Assembly: GCA_021014325.1 (NCBI GenBank)
Contig: CM037462.1
Coordinates: forward strand, 21,906,135 to 21,970,134
Direction of reading: 5' to 3'
Source: Plazaster borealis
Lineage: Eukaryota; Echinodermata; Asteroidea; Forcipulatida; Labidiasteridae
Length of the DNA stretch: 64,000 bases
The notes under the pieces were generated by a model, which was given only the letters and a program-made list of their open reading frames with translations, made no database searches and was not told where the DNA came from. A program made the translations under genes and the position numbers. Positions 1 to 10,249 of this stretch are shown here, piece after piece (the first letter of the stretch is position 1; every line of letters begins with the position of its first letter).

Positions 1-47
1 TTTCAATTTGCGATTATAGTGTGTGATTTATTGAATTTGTGGAGAGG

Positions 48-379
48 AATAAAGTAATAATAAATTTCCTTGCTATTTTGTGCTATTATATTTAAGATAT
101 ACTTTGACTTAACCTGGACTTTGTTTTAAAGGGGTTCAGTTTATTTTTAAATGAGTATGGAAGGGTTTGTCCTTAACTTTTTAGTGATTGGCGAGCAGGA
201 CCAGTTAGCTTGTCATTTCACTAGTCAGTTAGCTTTTTCACTAGTCAATATTTCAAATGAAATAGGGATACTTTTCTGGTAATTAAACCAAGGATGGCTC
301 ATAAGTGAACTTAATCATTGTAGCTCGCAAGCCTGAGGAAACCTGTAAACAAGGGTGCTTGCTATGTGAACCAGAAACA
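48..379 (+). repeat. Local duplication, copy A
   Basis: This segment recurs in the same orientation at 2728-3063 with scattered substitutions and small indels. Both copies share the stretch ending GAACCAGAAACA. Copy A runs on into a SINE-like sequence, whereas copy B stops abruptly, so copy A is probably the source. No coding potential is visible. Confidence 0.85.
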
Positions 380-510
380 CCGGGGTTAACCATAAGTGTT
401 CTGGGTTCTTTTACGTGCACTGCCAATCCTAGTACACAGGACCTATGTCGTAATGTCCCATCCGAAGGACAAAGCAATTATGGTAACGAATCTTGCTAAA
501 GGACAAGTTT
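370..510 (-). repeat. SINE family A fragment
   Basis: Read on the minus strand this matches the body of the tRNA-derived SINE at 30514-30934: the segment with CCTTCGGATGGGAC, the AAAAGAACCCAG block and the CCCCGGTGTTTCTGG block occur in the same order. The tRNA-like head is missing or degraded. Confidence 0.65.
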
Positions 511-2037
511 GACGACCGACCGGGTATAAAGAATATAATCTTGTATAACTTACAATTGCATGCCACTCAAATGCACAGAAAGAGAACCCCTCTACAAAAG
601 ATGGCCAAACTGATCTGAGTTAAAACGTAGTGAAAATAAATCATATATTTAAACATCATGTCAAACATGGATGAACTCTAATTACAAAAACCAAGCTTAA
701 GTGACAGGCAATACGATCATGTCACAGACAGTTAACCATCCCAATTCAGCTTGACATCTTGTTTAAGAAAACTGGCGGGAAATCAATGGGAAAATAATGA
801 ATGAGTGGTCAGGGCTGTATGAAGAAAATTACTGGCCAGTCGGAGTCAGCCATCTGCGCACGGCGCCGAAATAAAATACTCTCCTCATCTCAAGATCAAG
901 ATGAAGCTTGCTTGCAATTTTAATGAGTGTGACAGCGGGCTGGGAATATTGGAATGTTTGAAAACCAACGAGACAGCATTTTGTTTACAAGTTCAAGCGA
1001 CGTAGCTGATGTTCTGACCATGTTGTAGCTGCCATCCAAAAGGTACATCTTGCTGCCTTTCTACGCCATTACCAGTAAATGTGTACGTGAAATTATATGC
1101 ACTTTGTTGGGTAAGTAAAACGCTTTACATAAAATCAATCAAAGACTGTGATTCTTTTAACCTTTACAATTGTACACTTATACAAAATTGTTTACTGCTA
1201 CTTGTGCCAACTTTGTTCATCCACCAGTCATGTTGATGTTCATTATCTGACAAATTTTCTGCCATGCTTTAGTTGAAACAGATCATTCATCCCAGGCTGA
1301 TCCATGGTCTTAAGATTCAGCAGATATCAAATAATTAATAGAGAAATCATTCATGAAACTGTTTTTGTAATGTTTATAGATCAGCATAATGTACTCTTTT
1401 TTAATATTTATTATATTCTTAACCAGTTGACAAATCATGGCAGCTTTTTCACACTTTGTCCAAAAACAAGGAAATAGCATTTGAAGACCTAATAAATCAC
1501 CCTTGCTTATTTCAATGGCGACAATAAAAAATAAGTCGATATGAACAAGCTATTAACCATGAAAAGTGCCAAAACATAAACCATTAAATACTGTTTTCAC
1601 TAAGCCATGAAACAGGGCTCCAAATTAACACTGGACCACAGGCCCAAGGCCAGTGATTTTAGCATTTGAGAAACAATTCATGCATGAATCGTTTCTCGGA
1701 TTTCTGAGGGGTGTCCTTTCGCGAATAGTACGGCCAGATTGCAATTACCTGTTGCAATCTTCTTACCAACCAAAATTACCAGTGGTATAAATGCAAAATG
1801 CTAGGTTTTACCACTTTTTGCATTGTTTAAAATGGTAAGACAGGTTGGGCGTCTGTATAGTCCAAGTAAAGCAAGATAATACCGGAGTCTAATATAGTGC
1901 ACATGGTTCTCAAGGCGCCGGAACAAAGCAAACAATTTTTTTTTTGACAAGTTTTTGAAGTTTTTTAAATTATGAGACCAATTGATGTAGCACCTTACAA
2001 CGGTTTTCAAGGTGATGCGGCACACTCAGCAGCCACT
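511..2037. other. Repeat-remnant DNA without genes
   Basis: No coding exon is supported here. At 1613-1672 there is a short remnant of the inverted-repeat family that begins AGGGCTCGAAATT (better copies at 14116, 23256 and 25675). The rest is AT-rich sequence in which I recognise nothing. Confidence 0.5.
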
Positions 2038-2276
2038 GCTAGAAACACCGGGGCAAACCCCTTCACTTAACGATAAGTGTTACTGGTTTCTTTTAGGGGC
2101 ATAACACAATACACGGGACCTCCGGCTTTACGTCCCATCCAAAGGCAAATCAATGACGGTTTGGGTCTTGCTTTTAAAGGACGCAAGTGTCATGACCAGG
2201 ACTTGGACCCACACTCTGCTGATAAGAAACACCAGAGTTTGAGTCTGGTGTGCTTGACCATTCGGCCATGACACGT
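2038..2276 (-). repeat. SINE family A copy
   Basis: On the minus strand a tRNA-like head (GGCCGAATGGTCAAG, then a B-box-like GGTCCAAGTCCTGG) is followed by the same body as the SINE at 30514. The pol III boxes are diverged, so this is an old copy. Confidence 0.7.
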
Positions 2277-2652
2277 CACAGATGAAGACTAGTAAATAAT
2301 CATCCTAACATTTTGCTACTCTATCTGAAAGAAAGATGTTTTTTAAAATACGAAAAAATAGTGTACATACACGTTTAGGACTTGTCCATAAATCGGTCAG
2401 TGCAGGACAATCATGAAAATACAAAGTCAGACTACATGTTGCACTGTCCGTAATGCCTGCAAACATGATGTCCCCTCAAGCACACATTTCTACCCACTAA
2501 ACTCAAGAGACCGTGCACCGCAGGTCAGAAAGTAAAATATTCCAAGAAGTCTGTTGAACTTAATAGTAAACTTATGAAAGTCACTGATGACTAACGGAGT
2601 TACTGAAGTTAACATGAAGTTAAATTTATGACTTGAATCTGACTAACCAGAG

Positions 2653-2728
2653 ATTGGTCTTATAAGCATGCCTTAGTACACAATAACATCAGGTAAATGC
2701 TTTACATACCCACAGTCTGCCCCATAGT
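2653..2728 (+). repeat. 76-bp direct repeat, left copy
   Basis: This 76-bp stretch is repeated at 3063-3138 with two mismatches that I can see. The pair brackets the second copy of the 330-bp local duplication, so it behaves like an unusually long target duplication or a templated-repair footprint. Confidence 0.85.
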
Positions 2729-3063
2729 AATAAAGTTATAATAATAAATTTCCTTGCTATTTTGTGCTACTATTATAAGATATACTTTGACTTAACCAGG
2801 ACTTTGTTTTAAAGGTCTTCAGTTTATTTTTAAAGGAGTATAGAAGGGTTTTTCCTTAACTTTTTTAGTGACTGGCCAGCAGGACCAGTTAGCTTGTCAT
2901 TTCACTAGTCAGTTAGCTTTTTCACTAGTCAATATTTCAAATGAAACAGGGATGCTTTTCTGGTAATTAAACCAAGGATGGCTCATAAGTGAACTTAATC
3001 ACTGTAGCTCGCAAGCCTGAGGAAACCTGTAAACAAGGTTGCTTGCTATGTGAACCAGAAACA
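2728..3063 (+). repeat. Local duplication, copy B
   Basis: Second copy of the 48-379 segment, in direct orientation 2.7 kb downstream, inserted exactly between two 76-bp direct repeats. Ends are sharp on both sides. It has no terminal inverted repeats or tail of its own, so it is not obviously a transposon. Confidence 0.85.
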
Positions 3064-3138
3064 TTGGTCTTATAAGCATGCCTTAGTACACAAGAACATC
3101 AGCTAAATGCTTTACATACCCACAGTCTGCCCCATAGT
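3063..3138 (+). repeat. 76-bp direct repeat, right copy
   Basis: Right-hand partner of 2653-2728. The two copies flank the inserted duplication with no intervening unique sequence. Confidence 0.85.
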
Positions 3139-3249
3139 TGTCTTTTCTAAGCTGGAATATGCATTGAAATACTCTCTGTTTACCAGCCAAACTTAAATTT
3201 CAACACAGGGTCTTTGCAAGGAGTCTGTAATTTCTCATTTTGTCCTTAC

Positions 3250-3359
3250 CCATACCTAAGCCATGTCGGAATCAAGCAATTTCCTCTACAGCTACGGCCG
3301 TTGGTTGCAGAGTTACATGTAGAACATTTCGGCGTTCCGGCCACAGCCACTGTCAACAA
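3250..3359 (+). repeat. Unexpanded relative of the minisatellite locus
   Basis: The segment at 3268-3340 reads GGAATCAAGCAATTTCCTCT, then a single GTTGGTTGCAGA-like unit, then AACATTTCGGCGTTCCGG. Those two borders match the left border (3824-3845) and right border (6910-6926) of the 153-unit array, but here there is about one unit between them. The whole 110-bp segment is bracketed by a direct repeat of about 25 bp (CTGTAATTTCTCATTTTGTC, at about 3223 and 3360). Confidence 0.7.
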
Positions 3360-3756
3360 TCTGTAATTTTCTCATTTTGTCCTTACTGATAATTAAAGGT
3401 AGGGTCATAGATTTTTTTTTCCAACGTAATGCTGATTTATAGGCAAAATTATCAAGATACAATAAGAGTCACATGTGAAAGTTTCTGCTGAAGTGAATAC
3501 AGTGTCTACTATATGAGAAAACAGCAAAAACTCTCACTGTATTTTCATTTTCACATCGAATCCATCCACATTTAGCGAAGTGACACGGGTACCAATCGCA
3601 TCTCCGGCTGTAGAATTTACAAACGGACATTATGGAAATTTGAATCTCTCTTTGAGGTGAGTTTTGGAGATTCAAACGTTTCTTTTTATTGATTTCTAAT
3701 TAAGGGGATAATTAAGACAAAGTAATATTGCAGGATGCTTCCTACCATTACCATCT

Positions 3757-6700
3757 TTATAACATTAACAAGGAGGCTTTCGGATAAAATTGCACATGGT
3801 TTTTTTCGGGGCCATTACCAAAGTATGGAATCAAGTGACTTCCTCTATGGCCATTGGCTGCAATGGTTGGACATTGGCTGCAATGGAAGGACATTGGCTG
3901 CAATTGTAGGACATTGGTTGCAATGGTAGGCCATTGGCTGCAATGGTAGGACATTGGCTGCAATGGTAGGCCATTGGCTGCAATGGTAGGACATTGGCTG
4001 CAATGGTTGGACATTGGCTGCAATTGTAGGACATTGGCTGCAATGGTAGGCCATTGACTGCAATGGTAGGCCATTGACTGCAATGGTAGGCCATTGACTG
4101 CAATGGTAGGACATTGGCTGCAATGGTAGGCCATTGGCTGCAATGGTAGGACATTGGCTGCAATGGTAGGACATTGGCTGCAATGGTAGGACATTGGCTG
4201 CAATGGTTGGACATTGGCTGCAATGGTAGGACATTGGCTGCAATGGTAGGCCATTGACTGCAATGGTAGGACATTGGCTGCAATGGTAGGACATTGGCTG
4301 CAACGGTAGGCCATTGGCTGCAACGGTAGGCCATTGACTGCACTGGTAGGCCATTGACTGCAATGGTAGGCCATTGACTGCAATGGTTGGACATTGGCTG
4401 CAATGGTAGGCCATTGACTGCAATGGTAGGCCATTGACTGCAATGGTAGGTCATTGGCTGCAACGGTAGGCCATTGGCTGCAATGGTAGGCCATTGACTG
4501 CAATGGTAGGCCATTGACTGCAATGGTAGGCCATTGACTGCAATGGTTGGACATTGGCTGCAATGGTAGGCCATTGGCTGCAATGGTAGGCCATTGGCTG
4601 CAATGGTAGGCCATTGGCTGCAATGGTAGGACATTGGCTGCAACGGTAGGCCATTGGCTGCAACGGTAGGCCATTGGCTGCAATGGTAGGCCATTGGCTG
4701 CAATGGTAGGACATTGGCTGCAACGGTAGGCCTTTGGCTGCAACGGTAGGCCATTGGCTGCAATGGTAGGCCATTGGCTGCAATGGTAGGACATTGGCTG
4801 CAACGGTAGGCCTTTGGCTGCAATGGTAGGCCATTGGCTGCAATGGTAGGCCATTGGCTGCAATGGTAGGACATTGGCTGCAATGGTAGGACATTGGCTG
4901 CAATGGTAGGACATTGGCTGCAACGGTAGGCCATTGGCTGCAACGGTAGGCCTTTGGCTGCAATGGTAGGCCATTGGCTGCAATGGTAGACCATTGGCTG
5001 CAATGGTAGGACATTGGCTGCAATGGTAGGACATTGGCTGCAATGGTAGGTCATTGGCTGCAACGGTAGGCCATTGGCTGCAACGGTAGGCCATTGGCTG
5101 CAATGGTAGGCCATTGGCTGCAATGGTAGGACATTGGCTGCAATGGTAGGTCATTGGCTGCAATGGTAGGACATTGGCTGCAATGGTAGGACATTGGCTG
5201 CAATGGTAGGACATTGGCTGCAACGGTAGGCCATTGGCTGCAACGGTAGGCCTTTGGCTGCAATGGTAGGCCATTGGCTGCAATGGTAGACCATTGGCTG
5301 CAATGGTAGGACATTGGCTGCAATGGTAGGACATTGGCTGCAATGGTAGGTCATTGGCTGCAACGGTAGGCCATTGGCTGCAACGGTAGGCCATTGGCTG
5401 CAATGGTAGGCCATTGACTGCAATGGTAGGACATTGGCTGCAACGGTAGGCCATTGGCTGCAACGGTAGGCCTTTGGCTGCAATGGTAGGCCATTGGCTG
5501 CAATGGTAGGCCATTGGCTGCAATGATAGGACATTGGCTGCAACGGTAGACCATTGGCTGCAATGGTAGGCCATTGGCTGCAATGGTAGGCCATTGGCTG
5601 CAATGGTAGGACATTGGCTGCAATGGTAGGACATTGGCTGCAATGGTAGGCCATTGGCTGCAATGGTAGGACATTGGCTGCAACGGTAGGCCATTGGCTG
5701 CACTGGTAGGACATTGGCTGCAATGGTAGGCCATTGGCTGCAATGGTAGGACATTGGCTGCAATGGTAGGACATTGGCTGCAATGGTAGGCCTTTGGCTG
5801 CAATGGTAGGCCATTGGCTGCAATGGTAGGCCATTGGCTGCAATGATAGGACATTGGCTGCAACGGTAGACCATTGGCTGCAATGGTAGGCCATTGGCTG
5901 CAATGGTAGGCCATTGGCTGCAATGGTAGGACATTGGCTGCAATGGTAGGCCTTTGGCTGCAATGGTAGGCCATTGGCTGCAATGGTAGGCCATTGGCTG
6001 CAATGGTAGGACATTGGCTGCAATGGTAGGCCATTGGCTGCAATGGTAGGCCATTGGCTGCAATGGTAGGACATTGGCTGCAATGGTAGGCCATTGGCTG
6101 CAATGATAGGACATTGGCTGCAACGGTAGACCATTGGCTGCAATGGTAGGCCATTGGCTGCAATGGTAGGCCATTGGCTGCAATGGTAGGACATTGGCTG
6201 CAATGGTAGGCCTTTGGCTGCAATGGTAGGCCATTGGCTGCAATGGTAGGCCATTGGCTGCAATGGTAGGCCATTGGCTGCAATGGTAGGCCATTGGCTG
6301 CAATGGTAGGACATTGGCTGCAATGGTAGGACATTGGCTGCAATGGTTGTACATTGGCTGCAATGGTAGGCCATTGGCTGCAATGATAGGACATTGGCTG
6401 CAACGGTAGACCATTGGCTGCAATGGTAGGCCATTGGCTGCAATGGTAGGCCATTGGCTGCAATGGTAGGACATTGGCTGCAATGGTTGTACATTGGCTG
6501 CAACGGTAGGCCATTGGCTGCAATGGTAGGCCATTGGCTGCAATGGTAGGCCATTGGCTGCAATGGTAGGCCATTGGCTGCAATGATAGGACATTGGCTG
6601 CAACGGTAGACCATTGGCTGCAATGGTAGGCCATTGGCTGCAATGGTAGGCCATTGGCTGCAATGGTAGGACATTGGCTGCAATGGTTGTACATTGGCTG

Positions 6701-6993
6701 CAACGGTAGGCCATTGGCTGCAATGGTAGGCCATTGGCTGCAATGGTAGGCCATTGGCTGCAATGGTAGGACATTGGCTGCAATGGTAGGACATTGGCTG
6801 CAATGGTAGGCCATTGGCTGCAATGGTAGGACATTGGCTGCAATGGTAGGCCATTGGCTGCATCGGTAGGACATTGGCTGCAATGGTTGTACATTGGCTG
6901 CAATGGTGGGACATTTCGGCGTCCTGGAGGTACATGTACATGTATGTAGCCACTACCAAATCCATTAAATGTACCACAAACATTAAACTGCAC
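3757..6993 (-). other. 1078-codon open frame across the minisatellite
   Basis: On the minus strand one frame stays open from 6993 to 3757, giving a protein built of a 20-residue repeat (one turn is LPLQPMAYHCSQWPTIAANG). Because 20 bp is not a multiple of three, three DNA units make one protein repeat and all three minus frames encode the same repeat. The other two frames are broken only by four TCATTGG variants, which create TGA at 4451, 5051, 5151 and 5351. There is no signal peptide, no recognisable domain outside the array and no splice context. I regard this as an incidental open frame rather than a gene, but its length makes it worth a transcript check. Confidence 0.25.
3851..6910 (+). 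repeat. 20-bp minisatellite, 153 units
   Basis: The unit is CCATTGGCTGCAATGGTAGG, with the first base alternating between C and A and common substitutions (CAACGG, TTGACTG, CCTTTGG, TAGACC, GTTGTAC, GATAGG). Every unit from 3851 to 6910 is exactly 20 bp; I found no insertion or deletion in 153 units. Each CC-type unit holds the perfect hairpin CCATTG-GCTG-CAATGG, and the minus strand carries AGCCAATGG, which fits the NF-Y CCAAT-box consensus. Blocks of about 15 units are themselves duplicated (4861-5100 equals 5161-5400). The minus strand is open across the whole array in one frame. Confidence 0.97.
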
Positions 6994-8969
6994 TGATTAC
7001 AATATACATCAGTATTGTGGACAGCACAAAGTTTGTTAATGCATGTAAAAGAAGATAATGGTGTACTGGGCGAACTGTGCGCACAGACAAACAAAATTCA
7101 ATCTTCATAAAAGACTAAAGTTTTCTGTGTGCGTGGGAGGGGAAGCTGGGTGTGGGAAAAGAAAGAAGGGGAAAGAGGGGGAGGGGCGGTGGGCAAATGC
7201 TACCCCATTGTGGTGATTCTGAAAACCACCTGTTCTTTTCAGATCCACCCCTACTCGGAAGTGATAATTCCATGGTGTCCAGCTAACTTTGAAACAGTGT
7301 TTTGGAAATGCAGACACAGTGTTGTACATGTAGTGTCACTGCATGGTACCCCTATATTCACTCATATTATTTTTCTTCAATGGTGGTGCTATGCCCCCCC
7401 CATTTTTACTTGCCCACACCCCCCCCCCCCCCCCCGCCAAATTTGCCCTCCCACAACAAAAAACCCCTCTTGTATACCTATAAAGATTCCATATTTAATT
7501 TTACGTTCTGTGCACTGTCGGCCCAAAACTTCTATTATTTTACAACAAAACATGTTTCCAAAGTGCCATTGATGTAATTTTAATCTGTCTTGTGTTTGAC
7601 ATTTTTACTTCTTGCCCCACAGGCCCTCGTGTCAATAGTTTAGTCATGTGCCCCTCCCCCCCTAAACAAAAATAAAAAATAAAAAATAAAATAAAATCTT
7701 TGCACCTCCCCCATCCCCCGCACCAAAGCAAAGTCTGGCGCTGCCGCTATTTTTCTTTGTGTGGCTACCAATTTCTAAATGTTCAGCCAGTTTTCAGCTG
7801 AACACAAATATTATAAAGTGAAGTTGAAATCCCAATTTGTTGAATCAAAAACCTCTGGAGAGTACCACCATTTATCACAAGTATAATTGCTATCCTACTT
7901 GTCAACTTGCTCAAGAAAGTAAGAGGGGAAAAAGAAGAGTCTAGGGGTGGAGGATATTTTGTCAGGCACGCGTCATATCCTCAGTGCGGACACTGAGAAC
8001 ACTATGTCACTGGGAGTGATCATGATGAGTAACACCTGCGACACAATTTTGCCAAATTGCCTGCACGCAACCTCTTTTGTGTGTGTGTAAGTGGGGGGGG
8101 GGGGTTGAAAGGGGTACAGTGGGGGGGGGGACGACGGGGGCCGCAGTTTGGAACGTGACTAGGCTTAGAGTTGCTTGCATCATCAGTCAGTGGTTAATAG
8201 CTTTGTATGGCTTTCTAATTACAATAAATGCTGTCCTTGGAAAAGCAAACATACATTGTTTGTAATAAGTTGGGTTACAACATTACAGGTACATTAATCT
8301 TGTAGAGACCACAGCGGCCACAAGCGGCTTGTACCAAAATGCCATTAGCGACCGCAAACGGCTTCCAGGTTTGACCTACTTCCATTCACATAAAGAGGTC
8401 AAAGTAACTGGTCATGTCCAGATATGAAATTTTCCAATGTAGTATGTTAACATAGTATCCCAATTTCTAAACACAAAACTACATTTTCTGTTTCATGTCA
8501 TTTCTGTTGACATTTTTACTGACAAAATTTGATTAAAGAAATTGTGATGATTATACAGAAATGAATGGTCTCTAAAGGGTTAAGTGACAGATTATACAGG
8601 GACAACAAAAATTGCAGCCAATGTTTTTAAACATGAGAAAGGTACACCACAGCCAGTCCTCGACTTTTCCGCGTTAATCTAAGTGTTTGTACAGTAAGCA
8701 AGTACATGTACAAGTACATGACAAACAGGAAGCATAATAATATGTTGATGAAACTACTCAGTATCTCAGCATAAAAGTAAAATACCCCCTCTGTTGGCCA
8801 AAACCATCCAGTCAACAACAAACAAACAGTGTATGCTAATGCGTAGGTTTACCCATCATTATAGTTGCAGTGCTTTATTTGATATCAGCATAAAACTGTT
8901 CAAATATCATTCAATTTTTTTTCTTTTCTCAAATTAATAACAAGTAAACCATCACCTCACATAAATTTA
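6911..8969. other. Low-complexity intergenic DNA
   Basis: No coding exon is supported. It contains a run of 17 C at 7419-7435, purine-rich sequence around 7130-7190, G runs at about 8091-8104 and 8121-8130, and an A/T-rich AAAATAAAAAATAAAA tract near 7675. The GTACATGTACATGTATG motif sits directly after the minisatellite at 6930. Confidence 0.55.
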
Positions 8970-8974
8970 CACAC

Positions 8975-9277
8975 CTAACATAACAAACCTGTGAAAATTT
9001 GAACTCAATTGGTCATCGAAGTTGCAAGAGAAAAAAAAGAAAGGAAAAAACCCACCCTCGTTGCATAGAATTGTGTGCTTTCAGATGCCTGAGAAAGGCT
9101 GCTCTCAGATTCAAATTTGTTAGTGAAAAATTACCTCTTTCTCTAAAACTACATGTACATTGGGTGTCGTTTCTCACAATGTTGTATAATATCAACAGCT
9201 CTCCAGTGCTCTTTACAAGTTTTTATGGTCATTAATTTTTTGAGTAATTACCAAAGGTATACCCTCCCTTTAATTTA
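8975..9277 (-). mobile_element. TTAA-family MITE copy
   Basis: In reverse this matches the complete element at 34731-35096: the end reads GGTAATTACTCAAAAAATTA, with the internal blocks for AGAGCTGTTGATATTATACA, GAGAAACGA and AATTTTCACAGG in the same order. The inner end is truncated. It is non-coding. Confidence 0.75.
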
Positions 9278-9756
9278 ACCACGAAAGCCTAGCGCCAAGT
9301 TAAGAGTAATGACTTCTACTGCACGAAACACGTTTATTGTGAAATATCGCCACTTTATAATTGACAAAACTTGCCAGACAGTTCCGTCTTTAATTATTTC
9401 ACTCCCTCTGATACAACTCAACGTCCCTATCGGTTAGCGATGATTACATGATCCCCGGAAATTAAACCGACTCTAGGGGAAGAGAGATGAAAAAACTTGT
9501 TGAGTCATTTTGACAGGAACTTGCTAGAATTCTAAATCCTCTCACTTTGTCCGGATCACTTTTGAATCATAGATTTAAGTCTTTCTCTTAATGTATTTGA
9601 CTGTTCATAACATTACATATTGCACCCCCCCCCAACCTACTCCTCAGAAAACTTGAAGTGAGCAACTGTTCGACTTTTGTGGCCGATTAAAAACCTATAT
9701 GAACACAAATCTCAAGTTCTTGTTTTCTTGGGTTATCCTTGAACTTCTCTTTTTCC

Positions 9757-10058
9757 TCATCACGCCCGAATGTGTGCGTCTATTACATAGGTTTAATGAC
9801 AACATGACCGTCAGTTGGGCAAAATTCTTAATTTTTTACAAGTAACCGGAAACGGAGGTAAAGTCTTATTCTCAGGTTTTCTTCGTTATTTTGTTGAATT
9901 GTTTTTACTTTTAATGTTAATCACTTAGTATTACATTCCCAACAACATATATAATTTTCATAGCCATTAACTATGTTAAACTAAAATAATTGACAAATTA
10001 AAATCCCACCCACGTAAAACTCCATATGGTTGCACAGACTTGCACAGTCTATTCTCAG
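9757..10058 (+). repeat. Dispersed 300-bp repeat, copy 1
   Basis: This stretch recurs in inverted orientation at 31008-31357. Shared landmarks in order are CACGCCCGAATGTGTG, ACATGACCGTCAGTTGGGC, TTCTCAGGTTTTCTTCGTTA and ATTCCCAACAACATATATAA. The ends are indistinct, so the type of element is unknown. Confidence 0.8.
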
Positions 10059-10131
10059 TTCATCAGCCAGGGGAAAGACCGGTACCATGTACTTGGGTTT
10101 AAATCTATTGTTTGTACATGTACATTGACAT

Positions 10132-10249
10132 CAGGCCTGGAATTTCATCTTTGACAGGGCAAAGCCAATTTCATTTTCCATTGGAATATCTTTAAATCTA
10201 TGAGAAACTTTTGAAGGGGCACCATGGCCTCTGTGTAATTCCAGGCCTG
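10132..10249 (-). mobile_element. AGGCCTGGAATT-family MITE
   Basis: The ends are inverted repeats, CAGGCCTGGAATT and AATTCCAGGCCTGG. The inside reads on the minus strand as GGTGCCCCTTCAAAAGTTT and GATATTCCAATGG, matching seven other copies in this window. It is non-coding. Confidence 0.8.

Noticed and set aside
3851..6910. CRISPR-like array
   Set aside because: Repeats are directly adjacent with no unique spacers, and the sequence context is animal.
7129..7577. Overlapping plus-strand open frames of 147 and 91 codons
   Set aside because: They cross C and G homopolymers and are proline-rich only because of the C17 run; no coding signal elsewhere in them.
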